Positions 38,052-49,800 of a DNA stretch of 64,000 nucleotides are shown here, piece by piece. Under the pieces are notes generated by a model that made no database searches, was not told where the DNA came from, and worked only from the letters and a program-made list of their open reading frames with translations. Location: NCBI GenBank assembly GCA_947652115.1, contig OX393562.1:20506969-20570968 (forward strand), given 5' to 3'. The DNA is from Blastomussa wellsi. Its lineage: Eukaryota > Cnidaria > Anthozoa > Scleractinia > Plerogyridae. The translations under genes were made by a program, and so were the position numbers. Every line of letters begins with the position of its first letter. Position 1 is the stretch's first letter.

Positions 38052-41000
38052 TCACTTCGTTAGCCACAGGTCGTCCTTGACAAGTCCACTGGTATTCTCA
38101 ACCCATTCCCAGTGCAGTGCGGAACGGTTTGCTTGAGTCAATCTGCCATATCCATAGTTATTCTCATGATATAAGGACCAGCTCACAGGGAAATAATTTT
38201 CCAAGTCCAGGTTCTTGCCTGCCGTTCCTACTACAATATGCACAGGTGCACCTGGGGTGCATTGGTGCAGATACAGTGGACATGTTCGCTCGTAGCTGTG
38301 ATAATGAGCCCAGAATGCCAGATCGACCTTGTATTTATATAACAGCGACTCAAACGCCCTCTGCATGCCAAACGAGATAATGTAGTCCTCTGAATAGGGT
38401 GAATTGAGAAAAAGGTACAAGTTAGGCGACTATAAGTGCTGAAATAATTTTAACCTTCCAACCATTTTGCATTACATGTAGTGTCCCGCACAAGACACTT
38501 AAATATAGCTTCTTCTTACTTAAACCTTAAACTCTCTCCTCTGCAGAGGCTTCTTCTCTGAAGAAAAGGCAAGAGGGGAAAAAGGCACGCTTTCATTTTC
38601 TCTTCTCTCCAGGCCACAGGCTGCAGGAGGTTTCTTTCACCTTTCCCCATTCTCCAGCCCGTAGGGAAACAAAAGAGCCCTTTTTGTGCGTTCAAGCCTA
38701 CTCCCTGCAGAACAGCCTGGAATTGTTGCTGTCAAGGCAATTTCGTCGACAAACAGTACATGACCTGTGTGACTCACCAATCTCTATTTGGCTTGTGTAC
38801 ATGGCTCTGTGACCTGCAATCACAACCCAGGGAGTGAGAGATCGGTTGACGTTCTTTAGGTCCTTTTCCATCCATTCATACTGGGGAGATCCTTGTGTAA
38901 AGTTATGCTCTGTGCTCATCATCATGAAGTGGACACTGCCATAATCAAAGCTGTACCTATTCAGGAGACACATGTATGATGTTCGTATCAGAATCTGCCG
39001 TCATCTATTTTTTTAATATTAGTGTTCTCTCTAAATATGAATTGTAATAACAACATTAATTTTGAGGAACACTTTATTCGCATTTACTAAAATTCTTTCT
39101 CATTCAGCTCCATGCAACAATTCCATAGGATAAAACAAGCTCAACCAACCCGTTCAGAGCGTTTCTTTCCTTCCACACAACACCATTGTGTAATTAAGTG
39201 TTCCTCATTACATTGAGCATTTCTACAAAATGAACTGAGAAAATACATGCGTACTTACCACCAAACTGCATTTCCATTATCAGGCATGTGAAAACGGTAA
39301 TACATTGGAACCCCACATTCGCCACCAGAATCTGTCCCATAACCTGGTGCCCACCACGGATGGAAGCCCTCTCCAGGGGCCCCACTGGGGTCTTTGGACC
39401 CTCCCTTCGTGTGGTCCTGTTCGTGGTTTCCAATACCCACCATATATGGCAGGATGGTAGCATATGGTTCAATTATTGCATGCCACTGTTCCCAAATGTA
39501 GGCCTGTGATAAGTTCAAAAGGTTTATCAAAAGTTGTATCTGATAGCTTGTTTAGATTGTTGTAGGTACAGTTATACAATTATTATACAGTTTTCAAATC
39601 CAACCTGTATCCTCTCACACCACCTTCCTCTGTCCAAGTATATAATAGACCACAGGCAGGCTCTCTTTTCTGCGGGTGGAGGGGTGGGGGATACTTGCAT
39701 TATACATGACAGGGGGGTCTGACAGAGCTTCATATTGCAAACCCAAAAAAATACTCAAGCCTGAAATTTGAGACCCCAAAAAATACCAGGCGTCAAAAGA
39801 CTTAAATACCTCAATACAGATTTATTCAATAAAACGGACTCTTGCACGTTGCTGAAAATACATATGAATATTTTTCTGATCCACCGATCGCAAGAAAAAT
39901 TTCACTCACAAACAGATCTCTTGACCCAAAAAAGTAAAAAGCATGTAAATTTTCAACCCAAAAACGCCTGGGAGACCCCCCTCCCCATGCATCATGTATA
40001 CTGGGAGTACCCCCTGGGTCTCTTTTGCTCTTAAGCTAGTAGGGGGATTAGAAAAAGTCAAAGAACGTGTTATACCAGCCAGAAACCGCGAGGTATGAGG
40101 CTTAGCCTGTACTAGTCAGCCAATAGCTGAAGCCATTTGTGTAGCATGGTCTTTCACTATTTTCATGTTCATCCCAACTGACTTTAGAGAAAAAGGGAGA
40201 CTGCTCGCAGTATAGGTGCATCAGCAAATTGTTGCCGAATCCTAAAAAAATGCTTGGAGATGGGGAATTAATAGGGAAAGGATGGTTTCCACTTCAATGG
40301 AGGAGGAGTAGAATACCAAATATCAGAATACCATAAATTATAGAAATAACAAGACTTGATGCAAAGCAATCAACTTAGAAGAGAAGAAGACTTACAAATC
40401 CCCGAGCATAAGAAATGTCACCATTGTGAAATACAAATGACGCAGTCCCATTCATAGCTTCCTGTGTTGCATATGCTGCAGTCTTGTAAGCTCGTGGTAC
40501 TGGGGATACTCCCATGTCTCCATAAACCAAGGCAGTAAACGTATCTGCTGAGCCAACAGGTGGAGCTGTGTAGAAGTGGTGGATAGAACTCATAGCCTGA
40601 AATGCAAGACACATTTCCTTTAACTCTCAAGAAACTACAACAAGCCATTATTTTGCAGACATTTTCAAATAAGCAGCATGAATGTCTATTGCTGTCTGAT
40701 AACAGGGTACATGTATGCATTAAGGCAAATGGTAAAATCTGAAACTTGCTGAGATACAGAGACCCTGTTCAGAAAACCTGACTGCAAGTCTGACTGGCAA
40801 ATTATAGGTAACAAGAAGATCAGAGATCTCTGTGCTATTACAATTTAGCTACCTATCTAAGCACCCATGGCCTTATAGACAGGCCTTAAGTAACGTTATT
40901 TCCCATTGTTCTGTTATATTGAAGCGTGACATCCGCTATATGATATACATGTACGATATTCGGCCATGAATCATAAGGTCAAGCGCTCTTTTGTTTACAT

Positions 41001-43645
41001 ACAGCTTTGAATGTAGAAACATCTGTTCTCTATCTAATATTTATATAATAAACGGATCAAATAAAAAACATCCCTTTAAAAAGGTTTTTCCAAGTGATGT
41101 ACAACTGGAAATTATATTTGTTTCCCAGTTGTACAAAATTTAAGCCATCTCTGCACATTTTATTTAGATGTCATATTTTCATTTTACTAGCATTTTACCT
41201 TATGCACACTGGACAGTTAATTAATTAATTAATTAATTAACATAAATTAATAAATTGACATTTAATCAGTGACCAAGGAGTGGTTTGGGACAGGTCACCA
41301 ACAAAACATAAAATAAAAATAAACTAGCTGCATAGCAAGAGCCACACTCTGCCTAAGGCCACGCAGCTCAAAATGCAGAAAACTGAGACTTCCTGACTCA
41401 TCACAAAGGCTTCTGAAATTTGGAGATGAGACCAAAAGATTGCACAACTCACAATTTTCTAAACAACAACAACACATTTTAATTTAAACATGATCCATTT
41501 TGTAAGCCTTAGCAGCTAGCAAACATGTACTGGTAGCTATTCTTGGAGAGCTACTACTTATAACACTCCTCTAACTTTTTCTTCTCTCTAAAAATCATTT
41601 TATCTCTTATGTTTTGGTTCAATTTTGTCCTTGGATCAAATCAGCACTCAATCACCTGACTGAAAATACTAAACATGCTATAGTGTCCTTATGACACTTT
41701 TTTGGAAATAATAATTACCCTTTCTGAACCATAAGAGTAATAATATCTTGTTCCTGTTTTGAGGTTTGTCAACAAAACATCATGAATATATCCAGGATCC
41801 ACAAAAGCATTCACATCATTAGCAGGTCCAGCACACATGTCAGCAGCAGTGTATGTTTTACTGATGTTTCCCTTCACCACAGACATGGTTGATGGGTCAG
41901 TTCCATGTTTAACAATGGGAGTTTCCGCTAGGAGTTAAGCAGTGACATTTTCTTAGAGATGGAAGTGAAATTCCATATTCCATTCATAAGGAGGGGATGG
42001 GGGGAGGAGTGTCATTATTAAAGATTCCCCCTCTTCCAAAGGGAAGAAAGCGAAGGGGTCTTAATTTTAAAGTGCCCCTTACCCCAAAATATTTTCTTCG
42101 CTAGAATAAACCTTTGCACCAATTTGAAACGCATTGCACCTTTTTACCAAATTCTGACTATATATAGCATTCAAAAGTTACGATAAACTGTGCATCATTT
42201 GTTCCACGACCAAGTCAGAAGGGGCGTGGGTCTATTCCCGATTTGACATCACAAACTGATTTGCATGCATGTTTACAAAGACTTGATGCGATGCAAATCA
42301 TTTTGTGACGTCAAATCAGGAATAGACCCACGCCCCTTCTGACTCAGTCGTGGAACAAATGATGCACAGTTTTTCATAACGTTTGAATGCTATAAATAGC
42401 CAGAATTTGGTTAAAAGGAGAAACGAAAGGTGCAATGCATTTCAAACTGGTGCAAAGGTATATTTTAGCAAAAAAAATATTTTGGGGTTAGGTGCACTTT
42501 AAAAAACTCAGGGAAGGTACCAGTAATACATTATTTTAATGGTTCAATGCATTTTTTGGCTCATCATCTAGCAGTTTCAGTTTTGTATTATTCCAGACAG
42601 TGAAAATGGATTTCCTTCCATAATCAGTGGTGACACTAGTTGAAAACACATCAACCAAAACACAGCAACAAAAATGCATTTGTGTAGTGTTGGGACTATC
42701 ACTACTGTGGGTATGTTTCAAATGAAATCAATGATTGTCTACTCACTTAACGTACAGAAGTATTGAATGTACCTAAAACTGTAAAAGGTACAATGGTAAC
42801 CACAAATGGGAATGTTAGAAGTTGAACAACCACATTTCCCAGGGAGGGGCTGTCATTACATACCCATGGAGGCAGATTCAAATAGGTGGGATGTATAAGT
42901 AGGACGTCCTGATGTGGTAGGGAATAGCGATGTTTCTTGTGACATTAGAGCAACATGCACAGCAAAGTTTCCAGATAGTTACAATGTTACAGTCTTTAAC
43001 TTTTGGTCCACTCAACACTTCCCCTCCCCTAACAAACAAAGCATACTACATGAAGGTTAACTTACTTGTTCCAGATACCCACATAACTCTCATTTCGGTT
43101 GGGTCCCCTGTGAGAGCTAGATGACCTTGCAATGGAATCTCTGCCCCTCCTTCAAAAGTCACAACGTTGCTTTCTGCAGCAAGCATTGTGTAATTGCCAA
43201 TTCTGTAATATCTGAACTGGCAATCTTTTCTCAAATTCCACAGCTGAACCTCAAACGCGCCATAACCTTTAGAATAAGTCTCTACGCTACTGACATTAAT
43301 ATAATCCAAATAATGATCGGGCTCGGCTTCTGGAGGGCAATAAAGAATCACAACATCTTTAGCACTTGGAGAAGTTATCCCAGACCACGTGACCTTTACT
43401 TCCTCGCCATTTTTTATCTCTGACGAAGGTGAAACCATCAGCGAAGCTTCCAGATCAAGTAAGGACGTCGGTTTTGATATAAAGGAAAACTTGAGCTTGC
43501 TTGCCGGATTTCGAGCATCTACGATGGTGCCATTAGGATATACGCGGCCAAAATAAGTTGAAACTGGATGGCCGTGTTTGCAGTTCGCGCCAGCAACCCA
43601 CAAAATGTAAACCCAACAGGCTAAAGCAATTCTAGCAGACGCCAT
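38052..43645 (-). CDS. Purple acid phosphatase, tandem copy B
   Basis: Paralogue of the downstream phosphatase, same family and role. Six exons in phase (43066-43645, 41719-41927, 40396-40596, 39259-39503, 38778-38956, 38052-38389) give 583 aa. An N-terminal signal peptide (ALACWVYILWVAGANC) precedes the domain ending GDPTEMRVMWVSGT. Catalytic motifs are GDMG, GDISY, GNHE, AGHR and AHYH. The first Gly of the usual GHxH motif is Ala here (FWAHYHSYERTC), while both His metal ligands remain. The C-terminus, ending DDLWLTK, is shorter than in copy A. Intron phases match copy A exactly. Copies of one inverted repeat (40885-41002 and 44056-44175) flank exons 1 and 2. Confidence 0.93.
39655..40020 (-). 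repeat. Degenerate interspersed repeat in phosphatase B intron 3
   Basis: The right end, read on the minus strand, is gggggtactcccagtatac, resembling the 'ggggtactccc' family. The left part has a related 'ggggatacttgcattatac'. It is non-coding and lies between exons 3 and 4 of the gene. Confidence 0.4.
40885..41002 (+). repeat. 'ttatattgaagcgtgacat' repeat, copy 1
   Basis: Shares about 115 bp with 44056-44175 (opposite orientation) and with both ends of 54139-54343. Shared motifs include gttatattgaagcgtgacat, a run of atacgatat-like palindromes, and gaatcataaggt. It lies in intron 2 of phosphatase B. Confidence 0.6.
41217..41245. repeat. (TTAA)n microsatellite
   Basis: A short run of uninterrupted TTAA units within an intron of phosphatase B. 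Confidence 0.85.
42067..42502. mobile_element. Foldback element copy 1 (436 bp, TTAA-flanked)
   Basis: Almost the whole element is one long imperfect palindrome centred near 42270. The arms start TTAAAGTGCCCCTTACCCC and end GGGGTTAGGTGCACTTTAA. TTAA at each edge suggests a piggyBac- or Kolobok-like target site. A second copy lies at 51135-51540. It has no coding capacity and sits in intron 1 of phosphatase B. Confidence 0.75.
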
Positions 43646-44055
43646 GTTTCTTGTTAGCTGCGCGGCCAGAGGCCTGGGCAGCTCTTGCTTTGTTGGTGGC
43701 CGGAAATTCTTTGCATTCCTGCACGAGACCTAGTTAAAAATTAACCAGCCGCTAATTAAAAGTAAATTAAATGATATTTTCAGTGATAACACTGGCAGAT
43801 GAAAATACCTTGTATGCCTACATGAGAATTGTGTAACATGTTGTGCATGTCACCCTACAATATACAAAGACGTCCACCAGGGGCAGGATTTTCAGTTCAA
43901 ATTTCGTAACAACCAGGAAACAGACATCTCAGCTGTACTGCGTTTGGAAAAACCTCTTGAAATGGATATTCTTTGCGTTGATACATTTATTTACGAATAT
44001 TAGACAGAGAACAGAATACCCCAGAATACGCATTCACCGGGACATCACAGCCCAT

Positions 44056-44175
44056 ACCTTGTAAACAAAACACTTTACCTTATGATTCACGTCCAAGTAT
44101 CGTATGTCGTATATCGAATATCGTATGTCACGCTTCAGTATAACGCAACAACGGGAAATAATGTTACAACAAAGC
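44056..44175 (-). repeat. 'ttatattgaagcgtgacat' repeat, copy 2
   Basis: The reverse complement of this stretch aligns with 40885-41002 over about 115 bp with scattered mismatches. It lies about 400 bp upstream of the phosphatase B start codon, so it may fall in the promoter. Confidence 0.6.
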
Positions 44176-44499
44176 CGGGTCTTAATTAAACAATAAAGGA
44201 GCAGTTGAATAAAGTTAAATTTTAATAGCGCAGCTTCAGATGATTTTCATCTTCTTGGTTGAACATGGACATAATAGTCGCGCGAACTTGCGTGACAAAA
44301 GGTAAGTACATAACCCTCCGACCAAAAGTTCCGGAAATTTAGGAACCAGAGCGAATGGAACAGAAATTTCGTGGAAAAGTTTCCGGAAACTGAATCTGTA
44401 AAATGTATAATTTTCCAGCCAAATTACACTGCTCGTTAAACCCGTTCGTACGTTGCTGTTGAAGTTTCTATTTTTTCCCTTGTCATACGAAAATTATCG

Positions 44500-45120
44500 A
44501 CTCTCTTGAACTCAGTCATCAGTCAGTCTTGCGTTGAATTGAGGTTTCCACTGAACACAAACGAGCGACGAGAAACTGTGACGTCAACAATCCTATGAGC
44601 ACCGTCGACTTACGAACCACAGTATCGACTGGACTAACTCTGCTTACTGCTTGACCTACAGCACTAACTATTTTCAACGACTGAAAGCTGGTTAATAACT
44701 TAAAACAGAATCCTCTCAACAGGAGTCAGCAACTACCGGCACCGTACAAACGACTAATCACGACATTAGCCTAGCTGCGAGCAGGCTCCGGCTAGATGGG
44801 GGTGGCATTCCCCGACCAACCCCCGGAGCCCGTTCACAGGCTATCACGACATCGACATAACAAACAGACCGAATAGAACGACCTAACTTTACCGACGGAT
44901 CGAAACCGACCAATCACGACCGATGACATCAACTACTGTTGAGTCTTACAGCAAATAACATCACCAATCCGTTTTCACGAACCAGACTTATAACATTCGA
45001 CTGGCAAACAGCTCTTCACATGATTCCAATATCTGATGATGACTTTCACTCGTGTTGTCGAAACGTCAGTCACTGTCACCGACAAAAGTCCTTCGCAGGA
45101 CTACCCTCACATATGTAACG
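44500..45120 (+). mobile_element. Retroelement 3' remnant, probably Penelope-like
   Basis: The stretch is non-coding and A/C-rich, ending with a CTGATGA...GAAACGTC motif (45033-45067) and 'agtccttcgcaggactac', an arrangement I associate with ends of cnidarian Penelope-like elements. A small inverted-repeat insert (44770-44843; ends gagcaggctccgg / ccggagcccgttc) interrupts it. The assignment rests on the motif alone. Confidence 0.4.
45033..45067 (+). ncRNA. Hammerhead-like ribozyme motif 1
   Basis: CTGATGA (45033-45039) is followed by a 3-bp helix II candidate (gac/gtc), then GAAA, the self-complementary ACGT as helix III, and C at the cleavage position. Helix I pairing is poor in this copy and one extra base precedes helix II, so activity is doubtful. 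Confidence 0.4.
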
Positions 45121-45202
45121 TGCACATGTAACATTACGAAAATAAGCTCAGTTTTTATGGTGGATAATTCACGGGAGACTTAGTTAGGGGGTGATATTTT
45201 GC

Positions 45203-45270
45203 CTAGGGGGTACTCCCCTGTATGGGCTATACGGGGCCGTGAGCCTATCGCTTTTCTTGTATATGGTCGG
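45203..45270 (+). repeat. 'GGGGTACTCCC' family repeat, copy 2
   Basis: The core 'gggggtactcccctgtatgg' followed by 'ctatacggggccgtgagcc' corresponds to copies at 28358 and 50745. Confidence 0.5.
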
Positions 45271-45976
45271 CAGTGTGTTGTATGTGTTTTTGTTTTTCGA
45301 CAAAGGGTAATTAATTATCTTTTTTACCTTGGGAGAAAATATCACTATCTTGACAAAAACACACAATCAAAAATTTCAGTGGAAACTGTTAAGTTCATAT
45401 CTCTATCACTTTCAATTCCAGCCTCGAAACGTCAGCAGAACAATTTGGGGTTCCGCCAAACGTCTTTAAGCCCTGTGGGCATATATTCAGGTGGGATTGA
45501 GAGGGTTATTTTCGGGGGACTTCCTTTCTGAAGTTAACGCCGATGCATTGAAAACGTGAAATCCCTTAAGAGTCCGTCATCGTAAACCTGTGCATGCATC
45601 AGTTACACTCGATTTATTTTGAGGTTTTTTAGATCCCTATCTTCAACAAATAATTGTCGAAATCAAAAGACTCTTAAAAAATACATGCATATACATTAAT
45701 AATCAATGTATTACGGTAAAAAAATATAGGTATAAAAACTAATTAACTATACTTGCTTTAAACTTAACAGCTAACGAAACTTATTTTCCTGATTCTTTGA
45801 CATAACAATTCTTAGTGTATCGTTCAACGAGTTCCAGATTTTAGGTTTATAATTAGTAGTTTTGCTTTCCTCGGAAAAGCATTCTCGTCCCAGAGGCTTG
45901 GTCAACACTTCTTGATGCTGACCAGAAGAAGGCAGCGCTAGTCCTGGTGTTGGAAGGAAAACAAAGCTCTCTTGTC

Positions 45977-46105
45977 ATGGCGGACGAAGTGGAGTTAACG
46001 TTTGGTGATGAAGACGACTTAGGAGGACAAGGAAAATTTTTTTTCTGGTCTGATTATCACTCTGCTGATAGCTCAGAGGCGACTGGCCGCGTGTCTCATC
46101 ACTAG
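45977..46105 (+). other. Short acidic frame, possible orphan first exon
   Basis: ATGGCGGACG starts a 42-codon frame with MADEVELTFGDEDDLGGQG, ending at TAG 46103-46105. Upstream sequence contains 'ctcgtcccagaggctt', a motif shared with repeats elsewhere in the window. It could be a first exon dispersed by repeats or chance. No homologue is recognised. Confidence 0.25.
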
Positions 46106-46833
46106 TAAAGGTGTGATGTCCTTCAGAGACGCACATCCTAGGACAAAAAGAAGGGGATCGAAAATTCAGTTTTGGAAGCTACATATAGCTTTTAAATACT
46201 ATGATGGACCGATAGCTCTCTTTCATTTGAGCGTTACATTCAATTTCTCGAGTTGTCGTTTAGTTGATGAAATAAGTCTGGCACTCCGGTAACTTCTACA
46301 AATATGCTAGGTAACCAACTCTGCAAAACTAGTTAAAACCTATGAGCATCTTCAGAGCTCATTGTTCACTTTGCGTCAGTTCTTCGCGACATTAAATTAA
46401 GAATGGCCAGCCGAGGGAAATAATCTACTCTTTTATAATCGGCCACAGAGCGGTTCTCGTAAGAGAAAAGAACATCCAAATATTGAAGGGTTTCGACAGA
46501 ACGTTAAATTAAAGTATGAAACAGAAAAATATATTTGTACGAAAAATAAAAAGCTAGAGTATTTTAATAAGAAATGGAAAATTAATTTAAATTAATTGTT
46601 AGCTTATAAGGCATCTGCGACATTGTAACTTCCAGGAGTGTGTATTTATGGTGTGTGTGTGTGTGCTATGCTTGTAACAGCTTCATCTAAGTATAATTAT
46701 GTTTAAGTGTTTTTTTTTTGTAATTTCTTGTTGTAATGTAATGTTATTTGAATGACAATTAATTAAAAAAAAGTAGGACGCTGTTCGGTAGCCACGTGTC
46801 TGCTCGCTTGGAAACTGCTTGGAGTGACACCGA

Positions 46834-49800
46834 TCACTCAACTTCTTGTAACAAGTTAAAAAAGTTGTAATTTTCCAAACCTGCTAAAGCCATGGCCACT
46901 TTGAGTTCATGCCTGAGCATCTCAAGAACATCAGTAACGCCCTGCTTACCCTAACAAAACACATACAGAACGTGTTTGGACCTGTAGCGGGAGAGGTTTT
47001 AAATAATTTCTTACATACTTGATTTTTTGCCACTTTTTTTTTTTATAAGAAAACAAATCAAAACCTTTTTGCGAATACTTGTTCATCATTTCTCCAAATA
47101 TTCTTTGCGTTGCGTGATGATATCCATTCTATTGGTGTTATTGGTGTAATATTCTTATTTCAAATTTGGGCGAACCGTATCTTTTAATCTGTCCGATTTG
47201 GTTTTACCTTTCAAAATTTAAGCAAATGATAAATGTGCACGATCTTAACAGTTTTCCACAAGTCATTATTGAAAAAGGAAGTACCTTATAAGCAAGTCCC
47301 CAGATGACGGGCCGTCCAACAAACACGGCTCGTGCGCCTAAAGCAAGCGCCTTTAAAACGTCTGTTCCCAGTCTCACGCCACTGTCCATATACACTTCGA
47401 CCCCAGTTCCTCGCACGGCCTCCACTATCTCGGGCAACACTTCAATCTGTTAAAACCAAGAAATATTTTTCTTCGTATTTCGTGCTTCACAGTGATTACA
47501 AGAAACTAGAAAAGCTAATAATAATTCGGTTACTAAGACTCTTTTTAAACGGATATTTTACAGAAATACAAATAAACTACGGACATTCATAACACATACA
47601 GTGGCCGGAATACCATCCAACTGTCGGCCTCCATGATTTGACACCAAAATCGCTTGAGCCCCATGCTGCACCGCGAGACGAGCATCCTCTGGTGTCGATA
47701 TTCCTTTGACGACAACCGGAAGTGACGTCTTCGAACGGAGCCAATCAATTGCCTCCCAGGTAGAACTACTGTCGCTTTCAGCCTCGACATAACGACTCAT
47801 TTCATCGTTGTTTTTAATTGCTCTCTTCTCTGTCAAGAAATTAGCATATTTTAGATGCCTTGGAATTGTAAAATTCGCTCTGTCTTTATGTCTCCCGAAG
47901 ACAAGAACTGGAACATCAATTGTTACAATTATAGCCTTGTAGCCAGCTTTCTCAGCTCGTTTTAACAAGTCCACCATCAACTGGCGATCCGTGTAGATCT
48001 GGATCTGCATGAATTTAATGGCGTTTGGACACTCGCGGGCGAGGTCTTCGAGACTGTATGTAGAGTATATGCTGACGCCCATAGCTGTATCCACAGAATG
48101 AGCCGCTGAAAAGCAAAATTCAACATGATAAATAAGTTAGCCACAGTAGTGAGTTGTAAATCTGGATCTTACGTAACAGTTGCCACGCGGAACAAGGAGA
48201 TATCATGAACCGTTCCCTGTATAAAGATGTTCAGTGTTTGGTCGCCGAGAATAAGGGCTTATCCTCGTGTAAAAACCTGTGAAACTCACGAGTGACGTAA
48301 AACAATGAACGAACAAGACAACAAAGAACCTCGAAACAATATGGAACAGAAAACCAATAGATCAAAAGAAAAGAAAAAAGTCACAGGTTTTTACACCAAG
48401 GTAAACCCAGAATAAATGTAAGGCGGATGCCCTAAACAGCTGAATTGGCATGGTCAGATATGTTTGATGATTACAAGTTGCTTCAGGGAGAAAACCCTCC
48501 TCTGAAAAAGGTCTAAATTATTGTAACCCACGAAAAACGACGAAAGTGGCAAACTGACAACTGACGAAAGAGAGAGAAAGCGAGATACTTAAGTAAACTC
48601 ATGTACATTTCGCCACTAAAATATATTAAAAATTAAGGTTAAAAGATGTTAAAAAATGTCATTAAACGTTTTCGATCTATTTGATCATCATCAGAGTAAA
48701 AATCTGCATGAAGCTGGGTGTTTTTATAGTTTAGGCTACCGTTACGTAATACCAGTTCCCATGGGGAACAAGGTTAGGTCAAATGATTGGACTTGTTCGT
48801 TAAGCTCTGGATGGAAACGTGCGATATAGAACGCTTCTTTTATTCTCCTGGGTTTAGGGTTAGCGTCCAGGTTGCGTGCTGTTTCACCAATATTTTGGTT
48901 CACCTTAATTTTTTTAGAATATAAAAGGAAGCTTGCTTGATCTACTGTTTTCATCGCTTCCATAACATTCGCAGTCGCACTCCTCACCATTTTGTAAACT
49001 GGTGAAGATTTGTTCTTTGTTTTTTTTTTTAACGTATTTTTATCGGGACGATTACCTCTGACTGTGGCCAGTTCTCCCTCAGGATGCGCCATTGCTTGGA
49101 AGGAAATGGGTGACACACATATCGGCATGCTTAGCTTATAACCCAGGACTGTCACGGAAATGTCTTGTTCTGAAACGTTACGAAGCAGTCGTGGACGAAG
49201 TTTAATCCTGCAGTGAACAAACAGACATTAGTGAATGACAAAAATTCAGGGAATTTGAGGGTACGTGAGAGATAGCTAGCAATTTGAACAAATGTTTCGG
49301 AAATTTCTAGGGAAAGTTCCTGGAAAATCAGAAAACTGTTAAATCTTCTAGTATCGAACCTAATTAAATTCGAAAATTTGGGTATACCTCGTGAGGTTAT
49401 TCCACAACAACAAGAACTTCCTTATTTGTACCAAAAAATAAATTAAATTACAAATAAATAAGTAAAGCTTACAAAGAGTTTATGGTACTGGCTGTCTGGA
49501 ATAACCACGGGGCTAAAAAGAACAGTCAGCCAATATTTTTACAATAAATTAGAATAATCAAAACAGTCGGTACAAGACGATACCTAAAGTAAGTGGTAGC
49601 TAGTCACACACAACACAAATACACGTGAAGGAAAAAACCTAATGATTAAGCCATCAAATAAAGCACACAAGATTATAATGACTATAAAACAAGCGTAGAA
49701 GAAAATTAGTTATTCTGTTCGTCAATGGAATTATCCGAAAACTATAGCCAGAATATTTAGTCGAATGGAAAACGCCAAATTGCTGTGTTTTAAAACAATC

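Larger units (their letters stand above)
43646..46833. other. Intergenic region with retroelement remnants
   Basis: This 3.2-kb interval upstream of phosphatase B holds the inverted repeat copy 44056-44175, a retroelement 3' remnant with a hammerhead-like motif (44500-45120), a 'ggggtactccc' repeat and an isolated short frame at 45977. The remainder is AT-rich DNA in which I see nothing. The last exon of the hydroxyacid oxidase ends at 46834. Confidence 0.45.

Noticed and set aside
40885..44175. A single 3.3-kb transposon containing phosphatase exons
   Set aside because: The ends match but the interior is ordinary gene sequence and no target duplication was found; listed only as a question.
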